In this document: in pieces, positions 10,047-22,600 of the stretch
How the letters are laid out: every line of letters begins with the position of its first letter
How positions within the stretch are numbered: position 1 is the first letter of the stretch
Source of the DNA: Ignelater luminosus
Lineage: Eukaryota > Arthropoda > Insecta > Coleoptera > Elateridae
Direction: 5' to 3'
Length of the DNA: 64,000 nt
Assembly (NCBI GenBank): GCA_011009095.1
Contig: VTPC01090038.1
Coordinates: forward strand, 124,001-188,000
Made by a program: the position numbers and the translations under genes
The notes under the pieces: generated by a model
Databases searched by the model: none
Seen by the model: only the letters and a program-made list of their open reading frames with translations
What the model was told of the DNA's origin: nothing

Positions 10047-10383
10047 ACATTGAATTGCAAAGCCGTGGCTCTACCACCCCACAATACCAGGAACCGCCAC
10101 TGCTAATCCCACTCTTTTTCCGAAAACTAACTTAATTTTTGACGTGAGTACAAGACCCTAGTTCATGGAGGAATTGAGAAACGCAAATTTACGATACGTT
10201 TACCACTATGAAAGTGATAAAATGAATTTGGTAGGAATGGTACACAATTTTCTGTAAAATTTACTACTATTAACAAAGATTTACGAAATGCTAGTTTGGT
10301 GAATAATAAAATAAATCCATTTTCCATGGATTCAAATAGACATCAAATTTCTTACTGATGTATAAGATAGAGAATGCTTGTAT

Positions 10384-10857
10384 CTAGAAGTAGCCAGCAA
10401 GTGGTAGCACTGGACGATCAGTATCAAACGTCAGTTTCCGTAAACACAAAAGCAGCAGCTTTAAAAGCGCTTTCTTCGCTAATGGCAGCAGGTAATTATG
10501 GTTGCTGTTTCTGAACATAACCAATATTTCGTTATGTGGCAAAGATTTCTGCATAGGCTGAAGAGTAAATGAGTAATCTACTTCTGTGTGACAACTGTAT
10601 TTTGTTGGCAAATGTTTTTCACATAGGAGGTTGTCTATATTAAAGACGATATTTGACTTGTAGTTGCAAAGCATATAGCACAAAATAGCTGAAAACTGGA
10701 AGGAGTTCTTTGTATCATTCATCTTTAGTTCATTGACAAACATAGCTATTTCGTAAGAATAAGTGCGTTTTTCGCTTAGGAAAACAGAGATACTCTCAAG
10801 TTGGGTTTCGAATATTGATATGTGGACAAATATCATTGTCACGCAGGCAATTGACAA
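10384..10857 (-). CDS. Unrecognised 157-codon open frame, doubtful gene
   Basis: This is the longest open frame in the window, beginning MSIACVTMIFVHISIF and ending TDRPVLPLAGYF. The middle contains NSFQFSAILCYMLCNYK, and near the C-terminus lies a Leu/Lys-rich stretch, ALLKLLLLCLRKL. I recognise no domain, catalytic motif or repeat, and no adjoining exons or convincing splice sites were found. In DNA this AT-rich, 157 codons is longer than most chance frames, and the local composition is slightly GC-richer. A diverged transposon-derived coding fragment, a lineage-specific exon and chance all remain possible. Confidence 0.25.
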   Translation of the reverse strand: MSIACVTMIFVHISIFETQLESISVFLSEKRTYSYEIAMFVNELKMNDTKNSFQFSAILCYMLCNYKSNIVFNIDNLLCEKHLPTKYSCHTEVDYSFTLQPMQKSLPHNEILVMFRNSNHNYLLPLAKKALLKLLLLCLRKLTFDTDRPVLPLAGYF

Positions 10858-13800
10858 CGATCTAGAGTTAGTCGGAATACAGTTGAGTGCATTTACTGAA
10901 AATATTGTAATGAAACGTATACTTTTGAGCTAGCTAATAACATTTTCACCGACAGCTTTATTCTGACAAAACATAACATTCAAAAGCAGGAAACTCCTGG
11001 CGATTGTGTCAAATTCCATAAGATAAGGACGAGAAGTTAAAAATGATGTTATTCTGATACACCGTTTCCTATTGTTTGTTATAACAAATTTTGGATTGGT
11101 AGTATAAATTTGTTATTTCTTGCAGTACTAAATAAATAGTTTAAAGTTCGATCGAGTAATTCTTGAATTTTAGTTGATTGTTACAGGTGTGCCTTCTAAG
11201 AAAATAAACAGTTTAAGAGTAGCACTGCCAAAAATAGTTTCCCAAATTTTTTCTTGCGTAACTTTCCATCTTTAGAGTTTCCTAATTGTTTGGCTATCTG
11301 TATTTTATTTCTTAGTGGGTTAAAAGTTAAAAATTAAAATCAGCCTTTAAGCTAATGGTGAAGCCTCTTTCCAAAACTCACGCATTATTCTACTCATATC
11401 GACTTACTCTTTCTATTTTATCTTTTTGACTTCCATTTGTTAAGGTTACAGCATACTTTTAAAACCTAGCTAAAATTTGTCTAAAAAAACTGTGCATGTC
11501 GGTTAATTCTAAACAGAACGTGGTCGAGTCAGGTGTAATACCAAATCTTGTAGTTCGTAAAACAAATAGAATTTAACCCAGTGTCCAAACATTGTATAAG
11601 TCAAGTCCAAAAGCGCCAATTTCTGTATGTTATCAAATCCTTGGGCAGGCACTAGATCTTGTCCGGATAACGAAGAATATGACTAATCTTAACTGATTAA
11701 CTGGTAAACTAATTTAAATTCTTTACGATCACGTTAATTTGATCCATATCGAACCCTTTGGAACCTACCACAGCAAATAACAATATTGTAAGTATATATT
11801 GCTTCCGATACCAAATCAATGAAATGAAAGAAGATGTCATCAGCTGGAGGGCAGAATCCAAAGCTATTTGGAGTAGCAATCACCCGAAAAGCGTAATTAC
11901 CTAGGCTATCAGGCAAGAATGTCCAAACGCTACAGTTAAGAACGGTCTAGAAAGTCTTCAAGCAGAGAAAACGATTGCGTCAATTTCTTTCCCTTTTGTA
12001 ATTTCAAGTAGTGGCTTCATGTAAACGCGCAAGAAAGATCGTTGCGGATATGTAAAAAATACTCAATGATAAGAGATAGGAGTCTATTTTGAAGCATGTG
12101 TAACCCCTTTGGTAGTCACGACCCAGTGCGTAAAATATAACACCTACGCCAACTGTCAACCCAAAACTGGAGTTTCCGCTTTTGTTTTTACTTGAAAGTT
12201 TACACTAACTAGCTTTTCCGAGAGTCCCTATAGTTTTGAAAAGAATCGAGATTATTGATAGAGCCAAAATGTAGTTTTTAAAATGTATATTTGGATATAG
12301 TTCAAGGCGTTAACGTAAATTATAATCTGAAATGGCGAGTAATTCCGACTCCTCGAACAAATACATTTAGCATTTAGGGACTTTAGTATTTCCTGAACAC
12401 GCTGGATGAACTATATGTGTGTACTCTTCTTTAACCTTGCAAGTATCAGTACAGCTGTTAATTTAAAATGTTAGCCTGAATGTAGTACGCCCATTTGATT
12501 ATTTCCGACTCGAAAGATGGGGTGATTCACATTATTTTTTTATTGCCAACAAAAATAATGTTTTATGTAATTAAATTAATTTACTGTGTAGATATTGAAG
12601 AAAATTCTCAAATTCCAAATGGTTACAATGATCATATTAACCTATTATTATAATGTATTGTTATGTAACATTGAATCTGGAATTGAGAAGGATGTATTTA
12701 ACTGCACACAAGTGTATATAATTTACATAAACTATATTAATAGAAATTTACAATGTCACTAGTAAATGCATGGGTATTTTATAAAGCATGCAAATTGTTC
12801 TTGCAATGATTAATAATGTGATAATGGCTAATGTGTATGCATTTATAGAATGGAATAATTATCTTAGATAGCGTAAACTCGATATAAAAAGAATTCAACA
12901 AAGCCAACTAGTAGGTATATTTCAAGGCAAATTAAATTTATGTAATGAAAATGAAAAGAATCCTCAGTAATTGAGTACAACGCGGACTAAATAAAGTGCA
13001 AGAATAAATTGTCCGTTCGCGATATGCATCTACAACGCCGGAAAGGAACCCTGCTGCGGTAAAAGCATTCATTAGACCGTTCTGTCATCAGTGAAAACAG
13101 CGATGTTGTTATTATACTCGAAATTAATTATTATAATGCATAAATAAAACAAAAAAGCAATTTAAATCTGGCAGACTTAAAACATTGTACTTTTTTTTAT
13201 TATCAGAGCTCAGAGGTTGAAGACGCCTTTCCTAATTAACTGTTAATTAGCTGCAATATTTTATTTTCCTTCTTTTTAATTAAATAAGTTATATTTTATA
13301 TGTACATTATTTATTGTTATTGACACATTTTGAAAATTAAGAAGAGAGAAATAACTGTACCTTAACGCTTATAACTAATAGAAGGTGCAATGTACTCGTA
13401 AATTAATAGACGATAAATTACTTTCCTCAATCTTTAAATGTGTTTGTTATTCACAACATCTACATTTTGTCCTTGCCTGGTTCTTTACCTCAGACCCTCC
13501 ATAGACCTTATCTTTAAAGATTCATGAGAACTACATGAACCTAGACCGTCTATCCTACCATAGGTATTATTTTTCGTCCTGATTTGGCGATTTACAAGCA
13601 TTTCCTACTTTAGTGCATATTTTGGCAACTGAATTTTTGCTTTTATCTGCTTTTTCCAATTAACCTAAGTACAAGAGTTTTTTCTTAGCTAGGTTTACAA
13701 TTATTCTGAACTTCCTGGTTTTTATATATCTTGAATATATAATAACCTTTACTAACCAAAACTCGAAGCTTTTTATTTCCATCGGTATATGTTCTGTTTC

Positions 13801-15110
13801 AAACACAAGAATCAAGTCTTTCAAATTTTTGTTCCATTTTTTCTCCTTTATCAAACAAAGGTTTAATAAAAAAAGGATCTTTAAGGCCTGTGTTTAGATT
13901 TTTCATTACTAATGGTCTTCGTGCAAGCGAGGCAGTTTGCTTGCTTATTGTTGTACATAGTTTTCTTTTTCGACATTTTATGAGCTATCTGTAGTTACGA
14001 AATCGTATTATAAGTTGTTATAAGACCGCAACCATAAAATCATAAATACCTAAACATGTATTTGGGTCAATTTTGCCCAAGCAAGTACGTTTTGTATCTA
14101 TCTACCAAGTTCCTAATCAACTATTCGTCAATGAACTGTCGTATCAGCTATACATACCAAACGAATGCTTAATATAGTCTGCAAACATTTCTTTGGATTT
14201 TAATAGTTTCCAGTTATTTATTGATTTTATGTATTTATCAGAAACAGAAAGTAAAAAACAGTTTTCTAAACCATAGAAAATGTTGGTAACTCCAATTGCA
14301 AGAGATGTACAAGTTGGAATTGGCTAATAGGGAAAGACTAGTGTTTGATAATAAATTAAAGAAGATAATACGGAAGTTTAGTAAATTGACGCTTGGAGAT
14401 CAGAGATTTTTAACCTGACTGGTATAAAATGTAAGATTTCATAGAATTACTGAACCATGCCTTATAAATTATAAATATGCAAGAAAACAAAAGCTTTAAT
14501 TTTTATTAGTATTTTGTCATAACCTCTAAATCTCTGTATTGTAATGCTTGAATTGTTTATTTATGGCCATAGTGAGTGTTTTATACATCTTTTTAGTTTT
14601 CTTTAGATGCGGCAAAATGGCAAAAAATTCTTTTTCTTTTTTTCAAAATCTGTTTTTGACAATGATTAATAATTGATCAAGCATTTATTTACGGAGAATC
14701 AGTGATGAAAAGGATTTACATATTGGAAAACGTTTTTCATTTTTTCTCTTTTTCCTGATTAAATAGAAGATAATAATTTGCATAGAAATAATAGCTCATA
14801 ATAATATGACAGAATTGCCGAAAGACTTAAATATTAAAACTCTTTTAAGGATAAAATGTAAACACTGTAAAAGAGCGAACGTAAATGTTACTTTTAGATT
14901 TATAGTTATTGCGTGTATTCGTTGTGTTACAAAAAAGAAGAAATTCTTCCAGACTTCCGTTTCATTTAGAAAAAAGAAAACTATTAAAATACGCAAATGT
15001 ATCAACCATTAATACTTAGCGTTATCGTAAAAAGGCGACCTCTACATAATTAAGTAAAGTTGGCAGAATAAAAGAGGGATGGTGTTCGTGTAAGAAGGGT
15101 GTTGTGTGCG
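10858..15110. other. AT-rich DNA without a recognised gene
   Basis: Frames here are short and motif-free. A small hairpin (CATTATTTTT at 12530 and AAAAATAATG at 12551) sits in the middle. The stretch at 12700-13160 is rich in TAAT and TTTAT-type words. No repeat ends, RNA genes or exons could be supported. Confidence 0.5.
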
Positions 15111-15111
15111 A

Positions 15112-15131
15112 TGTGTGTGTGTGTGTGTGTG
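15112..15131. repeat. (TG)10 microsatellite
   Basis: Ten uninterrupted TG units. The 60 bp upstream are G-rich with further GTGT words, suggesting an older and longer tract. Confidence 0.95.
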
Positions 15132-16860
15132 CATGGGGCAAATAAAATGAAAACGTCGGACAGAAAGTAATTATGCCGATGCCATTGTTGTTTAGTGTAA
15201 TGAATAAACATAGGGGTATGCAATTTTTGAATAATTTAAAAGTTCAAATCGAATCACTGAAATGTTTATGATGAAAATTGATGCAATTAAAGTGTTTGTA
15301 TTTTGTAAATGATTTATATCACTGCCAAATTGTTACAAAGAATTGTTTAATCTGGTAATTTGAATTTATGTTTGAATTATTTAAAGTGGAATTAATGATT
15401 TCAAGTTGGTTGAACTAATTTGTATTTAAATCAGTTTCTGAAGGCTTGTAGGCTTAAGTACATACAAAAAAGAGCATCTAAAAACAGTAAATGATACTGA
15501 CCTTACTTATTGCTAGTAAAACCCATCAGTCTCATTAACAAACCCAACGTTTAATCTTCAATGACTTTGTTTATTTATATTATCCTGTTTTAACTTTTAT
15601 TTTCCGAGGTACATAAAAATAATTAGTGACTTTTATTGGGAATAATCTTGCAAATAAGTTCTTGTTAGAAAAAGCAATTTCACTAAATTGTTAACAGTAA
15701 TGATTTTGTTTATTTTACGACCTCTTAGGGGTTCATAATCTAGACTTCACACGCAAAGTTTAGTCTCTATTGCCTTTCCATCTAATTTTAAGTTAATTTA
15801 CTCATTTAGTGAAACGGAAAACATCGTTATATAGGTTGCATATGTTACGTTAAAAGCGTCAATTTTATTGTTATATTCTGTTGTTCATTAGTTTAATATT
15901 TCGTTATTTACTTGTAATTGCAAGTTATATTTAGATTGAAAAATCTCTGAGAAGTAAAAAACTTAAAAACTAAGAATCTAAATATATCGACATCGCACTG
16001 ATGATTCTATACGAAACAGCGAGATATTTCTTCAAGTTTATAAATAGAAAAGAGATGTTTATTTTGTCATGTGTGTGTCTCTAATATTTGCAATTAATAT
16101 TAATAGGGCTCGACATAATTTGAAATTGTTTTAATTTTGGATATGTGGAAAAACATGCATATATGTAGGTGTATGCGTCAAAATCTAGAGTCAACATAAT
16201 TTATAGATTACAATGATGACTTATTGAATTCTTATTCAAATACTTAAGCAAACTCAATATAGCATTAAACAGAACGTTTTCATTTTCCTAACATTTACGT
16301 CTCTTCTCTACCATGCGCTGTGAAAATTTCTTTCAGAATCTACTTTGAGTTTAAACCCTGTATTCTTTTACAGATTGTGCAATTTCATTCGAGAGCTTCT
16401 TCCTGTTTGATGTCTGAGTGGTACAGAAGACTGCACAACAATGATTATAGTAAATCCGATTTGTTCAAATATCTGTTAAAGATATTCACGAACTGTACAT
16501 AACCAAAGTTACTTGCTAACATATCTTAGAATATCTACCGCTTCAAAAACATAAATACAGAAAATTATTGATTTTTTAATTTCGAAATACTACCCAGACT
16601 TATCAGTAGACGGCTTTAAGCATGAGTAGGGATTAGAACAATAAGGTACAAAAAAAGCTAGAAACGCAGATGAAAATCATAATTGAACAATAAACTGAAG
16701 ATATATCCAACATGAGCTGTAAAGATAAAATTATAATACAGTTATAAAGATATTGTCTTTTTAGTGAAATCGAAAATAGATCTACAAAATCATTTACTTC
16801 AACTAAAATAAAATTGAAACTATCTAACTAATCTTAATTAGATTCTGCTAAAGCACATCT
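15132..16860. other. AT-rich DNA, nothing recognised
   Basis: Only short random-looking frames were seen, the longest 60 codons at 16320-16502. Confidence 0.5.
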
Positions 16861-16865
16861 TAGTA

Positions 16866-17051
16866 CTGTCGCCAGATTGTACGGTTGCGGGTGAACCCTC
16901 GATGCGTACTGGCAAATCCTTCGGAAGGGTGGGAGCAGTTTACTTCTAAGCCGTAAGTTGTGTGGCGCGTATACGGTGTCTCTTTCCTTTATCTCCTATC
17001 TGTGTTCCTCTTCTGCGCAGTGTGACCCGTAACCTTACGACCTGGCGACTG
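16866..17051. mobile_element. Short inverted-repeat element (MITE-like), GC-rich
   Basis: The left arm 16866-16894 begins CTGTCGCCAGATTGTACGG and the right arm 17023-17051 ends CGACCTGGCGACTG. In inverted alignment they match at 23 of 29 positions, including the perfect core GTCGCCAG. The 186-bp unit is far GC-richer than its surroundings (for example GGTTGCGGGTGAACCC). This is the profile of a small non-autonomous DNA element or a structured tandem-inverted repeat. No target duplication could be fixed and the family is unknown. Confidence 0.6.
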
Positions 17052-17748
17052 TATATGGATTTTAGAATGCTTGAAAAACTATTTTTTACTAAACCGATTT
17101 CGAATGAAAATGAAAAATGACAATCCTGCACTTAAAAAAACATACGAATCTTTCTACACAATTTGCACAATTTAAAGACCTATAATGGAAAACTAACTCT
17201 TACCATTTCAGAAATTTGCGAACCTATAAGAGCTGAAATTTGCGTTATTGAGACGAGGAAACCCTTTATAACTAAAAAACAAGCTTTATCTTTGGGAAAC
17301 TACGTAAAATTCTATTGTAGAACCTACACTCCAAAGGAGTACCAATACCATAATATTGTACAAGTCTCCAACCATGTTGATACTCTTAATAAGTAGTTTC
17401 AAAGAAAATCGAAGGTCACCGTGTCATTTTGTTGGTGGTTGATGTTTCTGAACGTAGCGTTCTTGGTCAATGTTTTGTTTCTTGAGTTACTATAGAAGCA
17501 AATGAGGGTATTGGTTGGGAGATGGGGAAGTGTAGATAATAGTTAATCTTCAACACTAAATTTACAGCGGAAAGAAGCTTTTAGAATGTTTGAAAATGTT
17601 GGAGATGTGGAAAAGTATAGGAGTGTATGTATGTAGAATGGTTTGGTACTCTTTGAAGCCGGATGTGCGTAGTTTGTAGGTACAAGGCTTGAGAAATTGA
17701 ATCATTAACTGTTGATATTTGGAAGAGTGGCTTAGCTGAGATACTTAG
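17052..17748. other. AT-rich DNA, nothing recognised
   Basis: A 77-codon plus frame (17163-17396) has no recognisable motif. No other signal was seen between the two inverted-repeat elements. Confidence 0.5.
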
Positions 17749-17881
17749 GCCCGACTGCACAATGCTTGATCGATTGATCAACCATTTAATCATTTGATTA
17801 ACTAATAATATTCAGAATTATCCAATCAGATCAGCTAATCAACTGATTAACCTGATCAATTGGTCAATTTTTTGTGCAGCC
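17749..17881. mobile_element. Palindromic MITE-like element, about 133 bp
   Basis: Left CTGCACAA (17755-17762) is the inverse of right TTGTGCAG (17872-17879), and the arms keep pairing inward through TGATCGATTGATCAACC and its counterpart TGATCAATTGGTCAATT. Nearly the whole unit can fold into a long imperfect hairpin made of GATTGATC/GATCAATC words. This is typical of very short MITEs. The exact ends (GGCC at left, GCC at right) and the target duplication are unclear, so the superfamily is left open. Confidence 0.65.
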
Positions 17882-19139
17882 AAGCATTATCATTCAGTGG
17901 TAGGATAGGTACGAGTATACATACTTGAGCAAGACGATTGCAGACAGATGTTTGAACGTTTCTTAGCTTTTCTGAGAGGTTTGAAAAAGAGGGAGAATTT
18001 ACAGTAGTTCGCATATCACATATCTTTCTCGTGTTGAAACTGAGGAAATGAAACAAATAGAAGGGTACTGTATGAAAAAACAAATGAAGTATGAATGTAC
18101 ATGTGCCAAAGACAGCCTGGAATGTCCCCGGGCATCATAGACAATCTTGCTTCCAATTGGGGAATCATTTGAAACCGTAGTACTTGGATTGTTCAGGTGA
18201 GAAATGCCATAGTTGCATCAGAGTTTCAGGTAACCAAAACTTAAAGATAATATTTGTTTTGGTTTGATTTTGAGTCCGAGAAACAACATCTTAAAAGCAC
18301 ATTCTTTTAACTTGTATAGTTTAAAAATACTATGACAGTGCTAACGAAGTTGATTATGTTATTTACTTAATAGATGAGCATAGTTATCGCTTATACCGAA
18401 GACAAATTGTTATATAAGACTTTTGATGATATACACAGTGACTAGATAATTATCCCAGTTGTGAATAAAAGAAGAGTCCTCACGTACCATACATCAAGGC
18501 CATGTCCACAAGGGTGTTTTTATGTTTAAACTCATCCCATTCGGAGAAATTTAAAAAATTAAAAACAAAAACCCATCCCATAAGAAATTGTTAAATAGAG
18601 GTATACTTACTTCACATTTTTTAAAAATAAACTATTGCTTTTGGTGTGTGATTACAACGAAAGGGTTCAGCTTTCTTTGATCTATATTTTTTATTGATGT
18701 GTAATACCTATTATCTTCATGGTAACTTGTTAAATAAAAATACAGATCTTTCTGATATCAGTACTAAAGAACATCTTATAGTATTAAAGTTTGTAATGAT
18801 TGCTGTATATTATGTTGAATCAACACTTAATACTTGTACACGCAATTAAAAATAACATCAACATAAAATACGCTATTGACTAGAGGTCTCTCTATTATTT
18901 TGTATAAATTATCTTTTTTTCCAAACTTCCACAATATAACTTTTTATAGAAACGGAATATAAGTAAGTATAATTTACACTTACTTTTTGCTATTGAATAA
19001 TGCATAGACAGTAATTTATTAGACTTCAGTTCTTTTATGAAATAAAAGCTAAAGTAATGAGTTTTTCATTACATTCTCGTATTTCTGAAACGAGTTACAT
19101 ATTTCTCTTTTTGTTCTATTTGAGCCTTTAAGTCCACCG
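17882..19139. other. AT-rich DNA, nothing recognised
   Basis: A short minus frame of 75 codons (17856-18083) overlaps the MITE edge and has no motif. No other structure was seen. Confidence 0.5.
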
Positions 19140-19620
19140 TGAAAATAAATCGTTGGACAGAGAGAGACAAAAAAAATGAATTGGATGGAGAGTGCCGCTA
19201 CCCGCATTTTTATGTGATATGGTAACATATGACCTCCTCGTTGGAATGATACAAAATGTTATTGTATTGTATTGATCCGCCTGTCGTACCATATCTGATT
19301 GTATTTCTATAAAATGCTGCTGGCTGCTTTAAACGCGCTTGCCTTTTATACTGAACACGGAACCATTTTGACTCCCGTTTTATCGCATCGCCTGTTAAAT
19401 GTGCGATTTTATTATCGGTTTAATGTTTTACTAACCCATCAATATGTTATTGCTGTTGGCGATATGTCGGCTCGTACACGAAACATTTCCTGGCCATTTA
19501 AATGATGTTTAATTTAAGCGTACAGTACAATTTTGTATAGTAAACGTTAAACAATAACTACCCATAAACACAAAAACAAGCTTCGTATGTAACAAGATAC
19601 CAACATATTAAAACGGTGGC
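19140..19620. promoter_or_regulatory. Complex-sequence block, candidate enhancer
   Basis: About 480 bp of balanced, low-homopolymer sequence with words such as GGCCATTTAAATGATG, TTTTATCGC, ATTTTATTATCGG and CCATCAATATG stands out from its AT-rich flanks. A 68-codon frame at 19299-19505 exists but has no recognisable domain. Repeated TTTAT-type words (Caudal/Hox-like cores in insects) and TTAAT words suggest a regulatory block. This is inferred from composition only. Confidence 0.25.
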
Positions 19621-22600
19621 AGAAAGAATTGCGATTCTGCGAATAACTTACCCGTATTTAGCGGTTTTAAATGTCAAGACAGTCAATTAAAAATGATGAG
19701 CATAAAAGCCGCCCAAAAACCAGTTGAGAGAGCCTGACAAAATTTAACCAATGTTGAAGCGTGTTCAAAAAGTAGAAAATATCTAGCAAACGATCTCAGT
19801 TTTAAATGTTTCTTTATAGGATTCTTGTGCCAGGAGCGTTAAATTTAGATTTACAATGCGTCGTAATACCTGTCGGTGTGTGTTAGGAAACATGTTGTAG
19901 ATGAATACAAAGATGATTACGGTTGGTAATAATTGCCGCTTTATTTCTTAGTCAAAAAAAAAGTTGACTGGTGAAATATAATTTATTTGCCTACACTTGA
20001 GTTTACATACAGTAAAATGCAATGATTATTAATCTTTTTTTGTCAGACACTAGAATTCTTTTGAATTTAATGAACCTAATTTTATCTAAATCCAATCTAG
20101 ATATATGAATTTCTAAAGTTTAAACAAGGCAAGGAATAAAAACGAGTGTTAAATTTTTCGTTATATTGTATTTATTTATTTCGTCATTAATATCGATATT
20201 ATGTAGTGGTACATAATGAAGGCTTTATCCAAATAGTCCAGTTAACATAAGTTCTTGACTGAAGTTTGACAAAGGGCTTGTTTCTTTATTGCATATTTTA
20301 TAACGAGGGGTTTCGAACAAACACTCATTTTAGACTACTCTGTTCTTCTAAATAATTTGTGCTTCTTAAATTTTCTACCCATATCTGACATCTACTGGAA
20401 GTATTTAATTCTAGAGGTGCGTCCACATTTCTGTGTTAATATTATTTATATGTTTAAAATAGTTTTGTATTTCTTATATAGTTAGCTTGCCCTGATCGAA
20501 TTTGCAATTTTATTGAAATTACTACGCACACGAATAATAAGCTGTACGAAAAAAAGCACGCTCAAAGACGAAGCTGAAAATGATTCGTATAAAAACGTAG
20601 AAGTGCCAATTTCTGTTTAGTTTTGCTCAAGAGTCACCTTAAGAGTCACAACACTTATGAGTACGTCCAGAATTATTGCCAAGAGTGTCCTCATCGTGAA
20701 GCCCAAACATGAAAAAAAGCATCTCTGCAGTTGTATTTTGTTTTTCTATGCAGGTATAAAGTAGGTTTAGTTTTTTTAAATGGAATAATACCTCCTTGAT
20801 TTTGATATCATCGAATACCTTGTTTGGAATGCTTTTTCTGAAGAGGTTGGCAGTTATATTTCCATTTTGAAAGTTATTAATAAAAATGATCTTTTACGGG
20901 GAAATTTATTGGTTTCACCAAATAAGAAATTCTTATTTGGAAGTGTTTTATAAAACAAAAGAATTTTATTTGGAAGTAACAATTAGTTTCAACGTCCTGA
21001 CCATTATAAGATGTTAAATATTAAAGATATTAAAATAAGATATGCTGTGGTTAGTGCTACCAAAATCAAGTAAGCTTTCAATTGAAGAAGTCAAGATCAT
21101 GATCTATTACATTCTTAGAAATTGGAAACAGGATCTTAAAAATACTTAGCCTTGAATTATCTAAGGACATTTGTCTTTATCAGGTTTTTTTATTCTGTTT
21201 TAAAGATTTATTTGAGTCCTTTTTTCTTGACTAACCAAAAACACCAAAGATTGATCTTCAATGGATAATTTTTTTCTACATTAACCGACTTTGCATTTTA
21301 TACTGTTTACGGGATCCCTTTAGTGTACTGGCTTAAAATCCAGTCTGCATAGTTCCAAAGAAATTATGAATCTATCAACATCCAGTTTACGAAAAAACAA
21401 ATAAAAGTTTGAATTGAGAACTATTCAAATGATCACCTAGAAATTAAAGGTTGAATTTAGAAGTCTTATCCACGATGGATATCCGGCTGCTTGTGTATGC
21501 GAAGCATAATTTTTAAAAACATTTCAAAACTAGCGATTAGTTCTGCAACTGGAGTTATAAGCAGAAATTGTGGTAAATCACGGCGCAATGTGATGAGTGA
21601 GACTACTAATACAACTCTTAAAATACAAATAGATTAATGAGTCCACAGAAAAAACTAAAATCTAACTTTACACGAAAACAATTTTACGACAAAAATTGCA
21701 ACAGCACCAACTGTTTCTTTAATCTGAATAAATTTGGGAAAGTCTGGTAAGAAAAAATTTCCAAGACATTCCGAAATATTTCAAATTGTAGAAATAAAAA
21801 CCGAACAGTTTATTGTAAAGAAATTTAATGCGATATGTTATTAACACCAAGTAATATGATATTTGAATATGCCGTGAAAGTTGATATTTTCAATATGGCC
21901 TGTATTTCAAATTTTAAACAGTTCGAGGGTCGACGACGAGGGCAAACAGCTTTGCACAAACATGGGCTCCTGGATTTGTTGACGATTTTTTCTACGTGGC
22001 TTTCCCAATACTTTATACTCCAAAACTGACAAAATCATCTATTTAGGAAGAAAATAGGTTTGTCCCCGTTCAAGTCTACGCTAATGCAATTGAGAATTAT
22101 AAAAATCTTCAGAATGGTTTGAGTCTTGAAGTTGCAATTATACCAGAAAGAGAGAAAGAGATGAAGCTATTCAAAAGATTCTTCTAGGAAAAGGTAAATC
22201 TATTGCACTGAAAGCTAGAATTATTTCCAAGATCGAAAATAACTCCACGATGCATATCTAGAGTCTGTTTTAGTTCTTTAGACGACGCTTTTGGTTTTCG
22301 GTCATGTAAACTAATGATAACGATTTCCTACTGCCTGCTCCTCATGAAGAGATCAAATGACATTTTTTCTATATACTCTGAAAGTTAACTTGTCATATTA
22401 ATAGGTTTTGAAAAAATAAGTGCTATATTGCTTAAAGAATTTGTGAGTCATAGTCCACTAATGTAGTAGTAAAATATAAAATTTCTATTTATGTAGAAAT
22501 ATAGGTTCTGATGAAAAACAAATTTTATGGGAAATCTAAATATTACATTTTTATTATGCAATATATAGAGTAGAATTAATCGACAAAGCATTTAGTAAAG

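Larger units (their letters stand above)
8921..10102 (+). mobile_element. Non-autonomous hAT element, 1182 bp, with intact ends
   Basis: The left end starts CAGTGGCGGCCCGTTATAAG and the right end finishes GGAACCGCCACTG. The first nine bases (CAGTGGCGG) are perfectly inverted at the right end, with weaker similarity beyond. Both sides are flanked by the same 8-bp target duplication, CTAATCCC (8913-8920 and 10103-10110), which is diagnostic of hAT insertion. Inside are a transposase N-terminal coding piece (9816-10020) and an antisense LINE fragment (about 9452-9741). With most of the transposase absent, the element could only have moved with help from a full-length relative. The perfect duplication suggests it is younger than the element at 439-2172. 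Confidence 0.9.
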
